From IMG/VR virus record IMGVR_UViG_3300037493_001584, positions 1 to 37,314 of that record: a DNA stretch of 37,314 nt. The stretch is one strand, 5' to 3'. Shown here one piece after another: positions 19,973 through 27,885 of this stretch (position 1 is its first letter; every line of letters begins with the position of its first letter). Below the pieces are notes generated by a model that was not told the origin of the DNA, made no database searches, and saw nothing but the letters and a program-made list of their open reading frames with translations. The stretch comes from a virus. A program made the translations under genes and the position numbers.

Positions 19973-22048
19973 TTAAGTCTCCTCCCAGTAAAATTCAACT
20001 ACAGGTTCTACAATCCAGATGTTGCTATCACCCCCGGCTGATCCCGCAAAGCCACCTATGTTTCCATTATAATCTATATAGAGCAATGACCAACTTCCCC
20101 ATCCACCGCACCCTGTACCAGGTAAATACTTAGCAAAGATAGACTTTGGATGCTGACTAGCAGTTGACGGGCCAGGCGTCGTAACTGTCTGGGTAACTGG
20201 TGCTTCGAAAATGCCTGTTACCGTGCATGACTTATCTGCGAACATGACGCCACGCACTCCGCCGCCGTGGCCTATCACCGTTCTAAAACTTGGCGGGAAG
20301 TTTACCCAAGGCAGATCCCCTGGTATGGTCGGGAAGACTGGCACCACCCAGCCGCCTAAATCTGTGGTTGGGGCTGTAGCGGTAGGGAATGACGGAGGCC
20401 ATTCAGGGCTATCAGGAGTTGGATACCATTCAGGCCAACTGTCATATGGGCCATTTTGCTGATTGTCCTTCCCATCATCAGCGTTGTCATCTGTAGGATC
20501 AGCATCGCCAAACTCACCACCACCACCACCACCATCATCACCACCACCAAGGTTGCTGATATTACTTCCATACTCAGAGAACACTCCCTCTGTAAACGTC
20601 TCAGCTGGCACACTGGTATCCCCCGATGAGTTCACATCGCAAGTAATGCCGCTCAATCCAGTCGGCAATAGCAAGCCAGATCCAGTTGCTGCGTTTACCT
20701 CCAGCGCCACCACGCTGGCAAGGTTGGCATCAACCGGGAAGTGCGTCAGATCAAGCTGCACTTCACCGCCAATGCTTTTGCCGATGCGGTCCACCTCGTA
20801 GAGGTAGTCGTGAACGCTATCCGCACCAGTGGATGCAATGCGCTCTAGCCTGACGCGCACCAGGTCACCAGCGCCTAGCGTTGAGTTGAAGGCATCAGGC
20901 TTTACGCCAAGCCGTAGCCGGTGGCTAACGTGCCGCCGCTTTGAGATGATGTAAGCGCCAACCTTGACTGCGTGGTTTTCAGTAGAGCAGAACCCACTCA
21001 GATCGTGCTGCTCGTAGGGTCCATCAACAGCAGCGCCGGTGTAACGCACCTCAGTAGTGCGCATTACCGGGATGCCTAGATCGTCCTGCTGCCGCCATAA
21101 CATCACAGCGCAGAACGGCTTGCGGTCTGCTAGTGGCGTGTAGGTGATCTCAAAGCTGTCTGGGATGATGTGCCGCTCGGTGAACGTGAACACCCAGCTC
21201 ACTGCTGTGGTCTTGATGGTGCCGTTGGCGTTGGTTGGCACCAGTGGCTTGAGTGCTTCTTTGCCGCCGATGCGTGCCTGACGCAGTAGGAAGTATCGAA
21301 GGGTGCCGCTGATCCAATCGCGCAGGTTGGTGGATTCGCTCACCACACCGTTAAACCAAAATCCGTTGGTGTTGGTGAATGTCGCTGCTGCCAGAAAGCT
21401 GGTGGCGGTGTCGATCATCGCCTCGGGCACCCTAGAGCTATTGCGCAGCAGATACAGCAGCAGATCGGCCACGTTGTTGCTGGGGCCGCTGACGTTATCA
21501 AGCAGCCGTGTGACGTAGATTCCGCCACGGATGAAGCAATGCACCTGGCGGTTCCATTGGTCGAACCCCGCCGGAATAGTGACCGAGAACGCCATTGTGC
21601 TCAGCCCTTCATAAGTGCCACCTGTTCCGCAGTATCCGGGTGCTTCTAGGTTTGGCGTGTTGCTGATGAAGTTGCCGGCCACAAAGGTGCCAGCACGCCG
21701 GTCATAGGTCTGGGTGAAACTGCCCACCCGGCAGCTGCGCTGAAATACATCGCGCACCTGGATCGAGTCAATCACCCCCTCGCTCAGGACTAGGTGGTAA
21801 CTGGCGGTGATGTTGCTCGATGCGTCGTCTTCAAATCGGGCCTCCGTTGCCGGCGGACTGATCAGCACACCACCAGTGCCACCAGTGCGGCGGCAGAACA
21901 CAATCGGGATCGGTTCACCGATGACTGCGCTGCGCTGTTTCTGATCCAGGTTGTCGGCACCACTGGCGCCGCCCTCGGTCAAGGGTGTTCCAACCACTCC
22001 ACCTAGAGCGGTCAGGAAGGCAAGGGGATCACTGCCGATGATGCTCAT
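19973..22048 (-). CDS. Tail-tip/host-specificity protein (gpJ-like) with Gly/Asp linker
   Basis: This 691-residue protein is probably the central tail-tip protein that starts host recognition. The N-terminal part (about 1-470) has the character of lambda gpJ-type tail-tip proteins: KQRSAVIGEPIPIVFCRR, a WNRQVHCFIRGGIY strand and YTPLADRKPFCAVMLWR. Around 500-525 a low-complexity linker (GGGDDGGGGGG, then Asp/Asn-rich) separates a shorter Trp/Pro-rich C-terminal region (SWPEWYPTPDSPEWPPSFP) and a final beta domain. That end could contact the receptor or be exchangeable. It overlaps the distal-tail gene by four bases. The family call is from position and sequence character. Confidence 0.75.
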   Translation of the reverse strand: MSIIGSDPLAFLTALGGVVGTPLTEGGASGADNLDQKQRSAVIGEPIPIVFCRRTGGTGGVLISPPATEARFEDDASSNITASYHLVLSEGVIDSIQVRDVFQRSCRVGSFTQTYDRRAGTFVAGNFISNTPNLEAPGYCGTGGTYEGLSTMAFSVTIPAGFDQWNRQVHCFIRGGIYVTRLLDNVSGPSNNVADLLLYLLRNSSRVPEAMIDTATSFLAAATFTNTNGFWFNGVVSESTNLRDWISGTLRYFLLRQARIGGKEALKPLVPTNANGTIKTTAVSWVFTFTERHIIPDSFEITYTPLADRKPFCAVMLWRQQDDLGIPVMRTTEVRYTGAAVDGPYEQHDLSGFCSTENHAVKVGAYIISKRRHVSHRLRLGVKPDAFNSTLGAGDLVRVRLERIASTGADSVHDYLYEVDRIGKSIGGEVQLDLTHFPVDANLASVVALEVNAATGSGLLLPTGLSGITCDVNSSGDTSVPAETFTEGVFSEYGSNISNLGGGDDGGGGGGEFGDADPTDDNADDGKDNQQNGPYDSWPEWYPTPDSPEWPPSFPTATAPTTDLGGWVVPVFPTIPGDLPWVNFPPSFRTVIGHGGGVRGVMFADKSCTVTGIFEAPVTQTVTTPGPSTASQHPKSIFAKYLPGTGCGGWGSWSLLYIDYNGNIGGFAGSAGGDSNIWIVEPVVEFYWEET
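20515..20549. repeat. Imperfect CAC/CAT trinucleotide repeat in the tail-tip gene
   Basis: A run of CAC and CAT triplets encodes the Gly/Asp linker (GGGDDGGGGGG) on the minus strand. Because the unit is three bases, slippage would change linker length without breaking the frame. It is directly visible; whether it varies in nature is unknown. Confidence 0.75.
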
Positions 22049-22506
22049 AACTTGCAGGGAGCTCCGATCAGCCGGGTGGAGAATGTGCGCGGCGGCACTT
22101 GAGCGCCAACTGGTGACAGGCTGCTGCCTAGCTGCATTTGGATTGATGTGAACCCACCAGACACGCCAACCACCTCGCCTAGGTAAGACGCGATCAGCGT
22201 CTGCCCAGCCTGTGGAGTGCTGTTACCCAGGATGGTGTCGAACTCGTAGACCTGAAGCTCAGCCAGCCGCGCTTCATTCAGCGCCTGCAGCACTACCTCC
22301 ATCACGTTGGTGGTGGCCGGCAGGGTGACCGAGATCGACGATTCTGATTGCACCTCGCCAGCGGTGATGCCATCAGTATCAAATGGCTGATAGGCCCAGA
22401 CGGCGCCGCCGTAGCTGACGCTGGTGTTGACGTAGTAGGACTGCCACCGCTGGTAGGTGGTGGCGCCTGAGAAGATCCGCAGATACTGAGATTGACCGCG
22501 AGCCAT
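22045..22506 (-). CDS. Distal tail/tip assembly protein
   Basis: This 153-residue protein is beta-rich (QYLRIFSGATTYQRW, SESSISVTLPATTN) with a short helix (MEVVLQALNEARLAELQVYEF). Its position between the tape measure and the gpJ-like gene, and its length, match the small distal-tail proteins (DUF1833- or gpL-like) that connect tail tube and tip. It overlaps the tape-measure stop by one base (TAATG) and the tip gene by four. No enzyme motif is present. Family assignment is moderate, position is strong. Confidence 0.7.
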   Translation of the reverse strand: MARGQSQYLRIFSGATTYQRWQSYYVNTSVSYGGAVWAYQPFDTDGITAGEVQSESSISVTLPATTNVMEVVLQALNEARLAELQVYEFDTILGNSTPQAGQTLIASYLGEVVGVSGGFTSIQMQLGSSLSPVGAQVPPRTFSTRLIGAPCKL

Positions 22507-25118
22507 TAGCGCACCCCTGCGGCGTAGCGTCCTGCTGGTGTGCGCAGGCTGCTGTAAACGCCATCAGCGGTCTTGCGCATGGCGCGCTCCAGGTCAGCCA
22601 TGGTGACGTACTGCTGCCCGCCCTGCTGCAGCACCGGGCCGGTGGTGACGTTGATCTGGGCGTTGCCGTTGCCGACATAGCCGCCATTGGCAAAGGCAGG
22701 GATCACCGCACCACCTCTGGCGCCATTCAGGTAGTTGGCTGACGCGGCTGCCATCTTGCTGGCTGGGATGATGTACTCGCTCTCGCCGCCTTCGCCAACC
22801 ATCGCCAGAGTGGGGCCGTTTACGACGCCGCCCTGGGCGAACTTCTCCACTTTGAGCGTTGGAACGAAGGGAATATTAGGCCCTGGCAGCTTGTTGAATG
22901 CAGCAATCAGCTTGTTTACTTGCCTGCCCACAGAGTTAACAGCATTAGCGATGAACTGCAGCACGTTACGCATTGCGTCTTTGACTGTGTTGACTACACC
23001 AGTAAAGATGCTTTTTACTTTGTCTCCAATGCTGCTCATTGCTTTAGGCAAGAACTCAACCATAGCCGTCCATGCGCCTTGAATCCATGTAATCGCATCG
23101 GTGACAGGTTGGCGCAGGACGACATTCCATAGGTTTACCCATGGCTGCACGAATACTTGATAGGCAAGCGCATAGGCCGTTTGCATACTGAACTTGATGT
23201 AGCCGACAATCCAGCCGAAGAGCGTTGTGACTGGAGCACGCAGCACGTTGTTCCAGATGTCAATAAATGGCTGCACAAAGATCGGATAAAGCAGTTTCAT
23301 TAGCCCGCTGAACGCCTTCGAGATCGCATCACCTAGCCAGTTGAAGAAGTCGCCAATGGGCTTGCGGAACAGCACTACCATCGCCACCACGGCAGCCACG
23401 GCCAGCACGGTCCAGCCAACGGGGCCAGAGAAGAAGGCGATCAGGCCTGGCAGCAAAGTGCCGGTCAGGAACGTCAGTAGCCCGGTGAACGCAGCGCTGA
23501 TCGCGGTGATTGCAGGGCCGATCGCACCCGCCCAGCCGGCGATGGTGGCGCCGATTTTCAGGCCTGTCAACGCACCGCCTAAAACGCCAAGGATGCTGAT
23601 CACGGCAGAGATAGCCGGAGCCAGCACCAGGAACGCAATTGCAAGCCCGCCAACTGTGATGACCAAACCCTGCACGTTGGGGTCCAAGTTTCTAAATGCG
23701 TCAACACCTTTTAGCAGGATTTCCGTTAATCTTTCTAGGTGAGGAAGCAATAGGATTGCAATGTCTGCGCCAAGGCCGCCAATTTTTCCGCCAAGGTTTA
23801 CTAGTTTGTCGGAGTATGTATTCATCTTTTCGGCAAGTGCGGCTGTCATTTTTACCGAAAACTTTTCGATTGCAGTGCCGCCCATATTGAGCATCGGGAT
23901 AAGCTCTGCCCCGCCTTTGCCTAATAGCTTGAATGCCAATGCAGCTTTCTCTGGGCCGTCCTTCATGGCCTTGAACTTATTGGCAATATCAAGCATTACA
24001 TCGCCTGAGCTGCGCAGTGTTCCGTCTGAGTTTTTGATGTTGACTTGCAGCTCTCGGAATGCCTCTGATGCACCCTTTCCTGTCAGCCCCAGCTCGTCTA
24101 GCTTATCTGCCATTGCAGACTCGCCTGGATCTATTTTGAGCGCCTTGATTGATTCCTCAGATGCGCGCTTTATGATCAGCGTTTGATCATCTGCGCTTCG
24201 CTGGATGATCTGCTTTTGCCCTTCAACTCGATCACGAATTGCCTTTTCTTCTGCGGCTTTGCGCTCGTTTAACTGGTCTGTGACGGCTTGCTGCTGATCT
24301 CGCGCTGCACGCTTGCGCACTTTGCTTTCTTCCGCTGCGCTGTTGCGGATAATGTCAAGTGCTCGATCTTCGCTGTCTTCCAGTTGATTCAGGCGACTTT
24401 CGCGCTCTCCATCGGATAGCGCTTTGTTTGATTGAATTGCCTTTTTCCTTGCGTCATATTCACGCTGTACTGCCTTGATCTGGCTTTCAGTTCTATTGTC
24501 TGCCGCTTGTTCTGCCGCGTCCGCCTGATCGTCAAATTGATCATTTAATAACTGCTCTTCCCTGCGATAGCGCTTGTTTAATTCTTTTAGCCTGTCGTCC
24601 GATTCGTCTTCCAGCTTCTTCACGCGCTCATCGGCCTGCGCTTTGACAATTCTGGTTTGCTCTTTTTCGCCATCTTCAACCGCATCCTTTGCCTTGTCCA
24701 TTTCCGCCTTGGTCATTCGCCCAAGGTCAGATGATGAGGCCGCTGCAGCCATTGCCTTGGAAAGGCGCCCTAGTCCACTTGTCACAGCCTCAAGGGTTGT
24801 GCCTGACAGTGCTGCTGCTTTCTTGAACTTGGCCAGCATCTCAACGCTGACGCCTGTCCGCTGGGAAAGGTCGTGGAGCTTATTTCCTGCATCAATGGAA
24901 CTTTTAGCCAGCCCTGCAAGGCCCGCAGCAGACAGCAGCGGCACCAGGGAGCCCATTGCCCCACTAAGCCCACCAGCGGCGCCAGCCATGCCTCTCAGCC
25001 CACCAGACACCTTGCCAGCAGTGCTGCTAAGGCCGCCGATTGCACGGCCTAGGGCGTTGATCTTGCCTTCGCCTTCAACGTCTGCCTTGATCTTCAGCAG
25101 CGCCTGCATCTGTGCCAT
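22506..25118 (-). CDS. Tail tape measure protein
   Basis: This 870-residue protein sets tail length. An N-terminal Gly/Ala-rich part (LGRAIGGLSSTAGKVSGG) precedes a long charged coiled coil (about 135-325, with many Lys/Glu/Arg heptads). Hydrophobic membrane-like stretches follow (about 475-600, e.g. LVITVGGLAIAFLVLAPAI), which may insert into the host membrane during DNA entry. Repeated WVNLWNVVLRQPVT- and FVQPFIDIWNNVLRAPVT-like units are visible around 640-690. The end carries the GGVVNGPTLAMVGE motif common in tape measures. DNA from about 23690 to 24740, covering the coiled coil, looks more AT-rich than its flanks. It starts on the last base of the chaperone frameshift region stop (TAATG). 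Confidence 0.95.
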   Translation of the reverse strand: MAQMQALLKIKADVEGEGKINALGRAIGGLSSTAGKVSGGLRGMAGAAGGLSGAMGSLVPLLSAAGLAGLAKSSIDAGNKLHDLSQRTGVSVEMLAKFKKAAALSGTTLEAVTSGLGRLSKAMAAAASSSDLGRMTKAEMDKAKDAVEDGEKEQTRIVKAQADERVKKLEDESDDRLKELNKRYRREEQLLNDQFDDQADAAEQAADNRTESQIKAVQREYDARKKAIQSNKALSDGERESRLNQLEDSEDRALDIIRNSAAEESKVRKRAARDQQQAVTDQLNERKAAEEKAIRDRVEGQKQIIQRSADDQTLIIKRASEESIKALKIDPGESAMADKLDELGLTGKGASEAFRELQVNIKNSDGTLRSSGDVMLDIANKFKAMKDGPEKAALAFKLLGKGGAELIPMLNMGGTAIEKFSVKMTAALAEKMNTYSDKLVNLGGKIGGLGADIAILLLPHLERLTEILLKGVDAFRNLDPNVQGLVITVGGLAIAFLVLAPAISAVISILGVLGGALTGLKIGATIAGWAGAIGPAITAISAAFTGLLTFLTGTLLPGLIAFFSGPVGWTVLAVAAVVAMVVLFRKPIGDFFNWLGDAISKAFSGLMKLLYPIFVQPFIDIWNNVLRAPVTTLFGWIVGYIKFSMQTAYALAYQVFVQPWVNLWNVVLRQPVTDAITWIQGAWTAMVEFLPKAMSSIGDKVKSIFTGVVNTVKDAMRNVLQFIANAVNSVGRQVNKLIAAFNKLPGPNIPFVPTLKVEKFAQGGVVNGPTLAMVGEGGESEYIIPASKMAAASANYLNGARGGAVIPAFANGGYVGNGNAQINVTTGPVLQQGGQQYVTMADLERAMRKTADGVYSSLRTPAGRYAAGVR

Positions 25119-25435
25119 TACTTGGCCTCCTTGTTGATCAGGTCGCGTGCGCGCAGTTCCATGATCTGCAGATCTTCCATCACGCGGGCCAGATCCTGTA
25201 CCTGATACAGGCTAGCCATCTGCAACACCACGCCATAGTCCAAACCGATCACACCACTGGCGCCGCAACGCCATTGCGTCATGCACCGCATGAATAGCTC
25301 CAGCACGTCCATGTGCTCAGGCCAGACGCTGTAAACCTTCGGCGCCAGCATTGCGTCTGGCAGCGTCAAGCCGAAGGCTGCTGCATCAGCAAGCAGCTCT
25401 TTATCGGCGCTGCTGCCATGGAGCAGATGCTCCAC
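25118..25435 (-). CDS. Tail assembly chaperone, frameshift extension (GT part, DUF1799-like)
   Basis: This 105-residue frame resembles DUF1799, with WPEHMDVLELFMRCMTQWR and GLDYGVVL. It is in the -1 frame relative to the chaperone ORF upstream and has no good independent start (GTG 25433-25435). Frameshifting at AAAAAAC (25447-25453) reads straight into it through four extra codons (L-T-G-A), giving a 235-residue fusion of 126 plus 109 residues. In siphophages the short and long forms chaperone the tape measure protein while the tail tube assembles. It ends on the first base of the tape-measure start. Best treated as part of a fusion product rather than a separate gene. Confidence 0.85.
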   Translation of the reverse strand: MEHLLHGSSADKELLADAAAFGLTLPDAMLAPKVYSVWPEHMDVLELFMRCMTQWRCGASGVIGLDYGVVLQMASLYQVQDLARVMEDLQIMELRARDLINKEAK

Positions 25436-25443
25436 AGCGCCTG

Positions 25444-25824
25444 TTAGTTTTTTGCTTTGGCCTTCTCAGCGCTCTCGATGTAGGTGGTAACCAGCACGTC
25501 AGCAACTGTTGAAATCTCCAGCAGCTGCGCCTTGCTGTCCTCTGAGTAGGGGATCTGCGTGGTGTTGTCTGGCTCAAAGATGCCAGTCCAGCCGATCAGG
25601 ATCTCGCTAGCAATCGCCCTGGTAGGCAGCTCGTTAATCACTTCATCGCGTGCCGCATAGCTTTTGATGCGCTGGTAATCAAGCGCAATCTCATCCATGC
25701 GGCTCTGCGGCAGCCGCTTGAACACTGCCTCAAAGGTGTGGGTCCGGTAGCGGCCGCCGTCTTGGGTTTCCCTGATTGTGATCGGCCAGGAGAAGCTAGG
25801 CGTTTGCTCTAGGATGAAGCCCAT
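25444..25824 (-). CDS. Tail assembly chaperone (G form)
   Basis: This 126-residue protein is the short tail assembly chaperone, encoded between tail tube and tape measure as in lambda and HK97. It has a beta start (SWPITIRETQDGGRYRTHTFEAVFKRLP) and a helical end with a lysine/alanine-rich tail (SAEKAKAKN). The last codons GCA-AAA-AAC-TAA contain the slippery heptamer A-AAA-AAC in the correct register just before the stop. A fraction of ribosomes would shift -1 and make the long form. It starts four bases after the tail-tube gene's stop. Confidence 0.88.
   Translation of the reverse strand: MGFILEQTPSFSWPITIRETQDGGRYRTHTFEAVFKRLPQSRMDEIALDYQRIKSYAARDEVINELPTRAIASEILIGWTGIFEPDNTTQIPYSEDSKAQLLEISTVADVLVTTYIESAEKAKAKN
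25447..25453 (-). promoter_or_regulatory. Programmed -1 ribosomal frameshift slippery site AAAAAAC
   Basis: On the minus strand the zero-frame codons read GCA AAA AAC TAA, giving the canonical X-XXY-YYZ heptamer A-AAA-AAC one codon before the stop. The -1 frame continues CTA ACA GGC GCT and then joins the DUF1799-like ORF without a stop. Position, register and gene context match tail-chaperone frameshift sites in other siphophages. No downstream pseudoknot was worked out. Confidence 0.88.
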
Positions 25825-25828
25825 TTTG

Positions 25829-26758
25829 TCAGGTCAGCGCGAGGGTGAATTCGTCGTTGCCTGCAGCGGTTGGCTGAGGCATGAATGGCAGCTTGAGCAT
25901 GATGATGCCGTCGCTGTCTTCGTATTCTGGGGAGCCCAGAGTGGCGGTCGGCGCGGTGAACGTGATGATGTTCCCCGCAGTGGTGCCATGAACCCAGCTG
26001 AACTGGCCTGCTGTCTGCGTGCTGGCAGCGCTGAAGTAATTCTTACTGGCGATCGTTGGCGCTTCAATTGTCACTTCGCCCTCAGGCTTGCGGTCGGTGA
26101 TCATCACCTGCTGGGTGCAGCCGGCCAACTGACGGAATGGGGTTTCGTTAGCTAGGTCAAGGCTGAAAGCAGACAGGCAGGCGGCGTAGCCATGCACCTG
26201 CAGCGTTGCAGTGTTGGCGGAATTGACCACCACCGGATCAGCCTGGTTCGTGAAGGTTGGTGACGGCTGGGTTTCGTCGGTTGGTGCGTTGAAGATGCCG
26301 GTGAACTCAAAAGAGATCTTGGGGATCTCGCCGACTTCCAGGCTCATGCTCCAGGTGCCGCGGCAGCCGGTGACCTTGTGGCGCACGCCATCGGCAAAGA
26401 AGTAGAGGGTGACGCCCTTGAAGGCGCTGCTGATTGGCGCGTAGGTGACAGAGGTACTGGCAACAATGGCTTCACTGAATCCGCACGCCTGCATCAGTGC
26501 TGACCATTTCGGCGCAGTGCCTGCAGTGCCAGAGCCGGCAATCTCAACGTCAAAGCTGACGCTGACCAGGCGCTGACCTACAACCATTTCAGTGTTGCCG
26601 AGGTAGCCCAGGATCAGTTCACGATCCTTCAGCTCCAGCTGTAGCGGCTGCACCTCCAGTGCCGACACCAGCACCGCATCTGTAGCTGCGGGAGTGGGAT
26701 CGGTGCCGTAGGTGGCCTCAATCTTCGCCAGCAGTAGGCGCTTGCGAGTCAGTGCCAT
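25829..26758 (-). CDS. Major tail tube protein
   Basis: This 309-residue protein is probably the tail tube subunit. It begins with the common start KRLLLAKIEATYGTDPTPAATDAVLVSA, which is typical of siphophage tube proteins. It is beta-rich, with LQPLQLELKDRELI-type strands, SFDVEIAGSGTAGTAPKWSALMQACG, and a second similar half (about 170-300) suggesting a duplicated tube fold or an added surface domain. It lies just before the tail chaperone genes, as expected. Its start codon lies inside a small upstream ORF (26718-26885). Confidence 0.88.
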   Translation of the reverse strand: MALTRKRLLLAKIEATYGTDPTPAATDAVLVSALEVQPLQLELKDRELILGYLGNTEMVVGQRLVSVSFDVEIAGSGTAGTAPKWSALMQACGFSEAIVASTSVTYAPISSAFKGVTLYFFADGVRHKVTGCRGTWSMSLEVGEIPKISFEFTGIFNAPTDETQPSPTFTNQADPVVVNSANTATLQVHGYAACLSAFSLDLANETPFRQLAGCTQQVMITDRKPEGEVTIEAPTIASKNYFSAASTQTAGQFSWVHGTTAGNIITFTAPTATLGSPEYEDSDGIIMLKLPFMPQPTAAGNDEFTLALT

Positions 26759-26885
26759 TGATGATCTCGGGGGTAGGCAGGTCTGCTGGCGTTTCTTCGA
26801 TCAGTACCCATTGGTTTTTTTTGGCATCCAATAGGTATGAGCCACCAGCTGATGGGAGAGGGGGAAGTTCCTTCGCCACGATCAC
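26718..26885 (-). CDS. Candidate small gene overlapping the tail-tube start (55 residues)
   Basis: A GTG-started frame from 26885 to TGA 26718-26720 fills the 163-base gap between the tail-terminator and tail-tube genes and overlaps the first 41 bases of the tube gene in another frame. The product has a proline-rich part (KELPPLPSAGG), a strand-like SYLLDAKKNQWVLIEE and an acidic tail. It looks protein-like and is preceded in frame by a stop. Only the small-gene pattern and the otherwise empty gap support it. No function can be assigned. Confidence 0.4.
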   Translation of the reverse strand: MIVAKELPPLPSAGGSYLLDAKKNQWVLIEETPADLPTPEIINGTDSQAPTAGED

Positions 26886-26921
26886 AAGGTGCTAACGCCA
26901 ACAACAGGCTATGGAGCGCCT

Positions 26922-27350
26922 TTAGGTGGTCAGATCAGTGACGCTGGAGCGATAGCGGACGTTGTAGGTGCAGACGGTCCAGAGCGCCGGCTGATCGGCC
27001 TTCTCCATCTGTGGGTCAACCGTGCCGGGGAATATGTCCATCGCCAGGCCGCCGAGAGTGCGGTCTGCCATCAGCTTGGCGTGAAGGCTGATGATGATCG
27101 GATCGGCCAGCTGATCAGGTATTGCGCCACGGGTGTAGACCGCAATCAGCACCGGCAGCCGCCAGTCGATCTTGCAGTTGCTGACCAGCTCCTCTGATGC
27201 TGAATCAGTGCCTGGCTCGATCACCAAAGCGCCGGCCTCGTTTCTGGCGAACGCTTCTACTCGAGACCGATAGATGCGGGTGCTCACTCCAGTGGTGCCG
27301 ACCAGGGTTGTTGCGATGGCCGCCAGGATTGATTCGCGCTTGGATGGCAT
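26922..27350 (-). CDS. Tail terminator protein (gpU-like)
   Basis: This 142-residue protein has the pattern of siphophage tail-terminator or tail-completion proteins: KRESILAAIATTL, GVSTRIYRSRVEAFARNE, ALVIEPGTDSA and a C-terminal TYNVRYRSS strand. These proteins cap the tail tube and join it to the head. Position before the tail-tube gene agrees. It follows a small gene ending 34 bases upstream. The match rests on these remembered motifs and order. Confidence 0.8.
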   Translation of the reverse strand: MPSKRESILAAIATTLVGTTGVSTRIYRSRVEAFARNEAGALVIEPGTDSASEELVSNCKIDWRLPVLIAVYTRGAIPDQLADPIIISLHAKLMADRTLGGLAMDIFPGTVDPQMEKADQPALWTVCTYNVRYRSSVTDLTT

Positions 27351-27384
27351 CGGTGATGATGGTCTGCTGGCTCAGTCTGAGCAG

Positions 27385-27549
27385 CTATACCCAAGCCTCA
27401 TTGACATCAGGAGTAGCCGGGTCGTCAGGGATGAAGCGGCCATCCTCGTCGCGGGCGCGTTCGGTCGTGTCTTCAGCTTGCCGCGCCTGGAGTTTCAGCT
27501 CGGCTTGAGCGCGTAGGCGGGCTGCAGCGCGTAAGTAGGGGGAAGTCAT
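27385..27549 (-). CDS. Small charged protein (54 residues) of the connector region
   Basis: A frame from ATG 27549 to TAG 27385-27387 starts inside the stop of the 111-residue gene (four-base ATGA overlap). The product is a highly charged helix (YLRAAARLRAQAELKLQARQAED) with an Asp/Pro-rich tail (DGRFIPDDPATPDV). Coupled translation and a position where phage structural genes are packed tightly support it. No family was recognised. Confidence 0.6.
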   Translation of the reverse strand: MTSPYLRAAARLRAQAELKLQARQAEDTTERARDEDGRFIPDDPATPDVNEAWV

Positions 27550-27881
27550 GAGGTCATCTCTATAAGGATGTCATTGGGTGGCGCCTGGAAAGGGCCACCG
27601 AAGAAAACGCGAACCGGGTGATTCACCACTGCTAGGTATTGGTCCCACGCTTCAGGCGCTAGGTCACCAACTACGTTTACATGCCAACCGCTCAGCACCT
27701 TGGGAGGCGTGATCACCTCACCAGTTTCGGGGTCCCATTCCCCGCCTTCGATGATGGTTTCGACCTCATCAATGGCGAAGGTGTGGCTGGCGGTGATCAG
27801 CTCGCCGTCGGCAGTCAGCAGGCCCTCAGCAGCGGCAAGGGTGCGGAACTGGGCGCGGGATTGGAATTTGTAGCAGTACAT
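27546..27881 (-). CDS. Conserved small phage structural-region protein
   Basis: This 111-residue protein starts MYCYKFQSRAQFRTLAAAEGLL. Small phage proteins with this start, encoded in head-tail regions, are familiar to me but have no assigned role. The rest is beta-rich and Pro/Gly-rich (GEWDPETGEVITPP, FFGGPFQAPPND). It overlaps the next small gene by four bases and lies four bases after the receptor-binding candidate. Structural or assembly role likely from position. Confidence 0.7.
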   Translation of the reverse strand: MYCYKFQSRAQFRTLAAAEGLLTADGELITASHTFAIDEVETIIEGGEWDPETGEVITPPKVLSGWHVNVVGDLAPEAWDQYLAVVNHPVRVFFGGPFQAPPNDILIEMTS

Positions 27882-27885
27882 GGTG

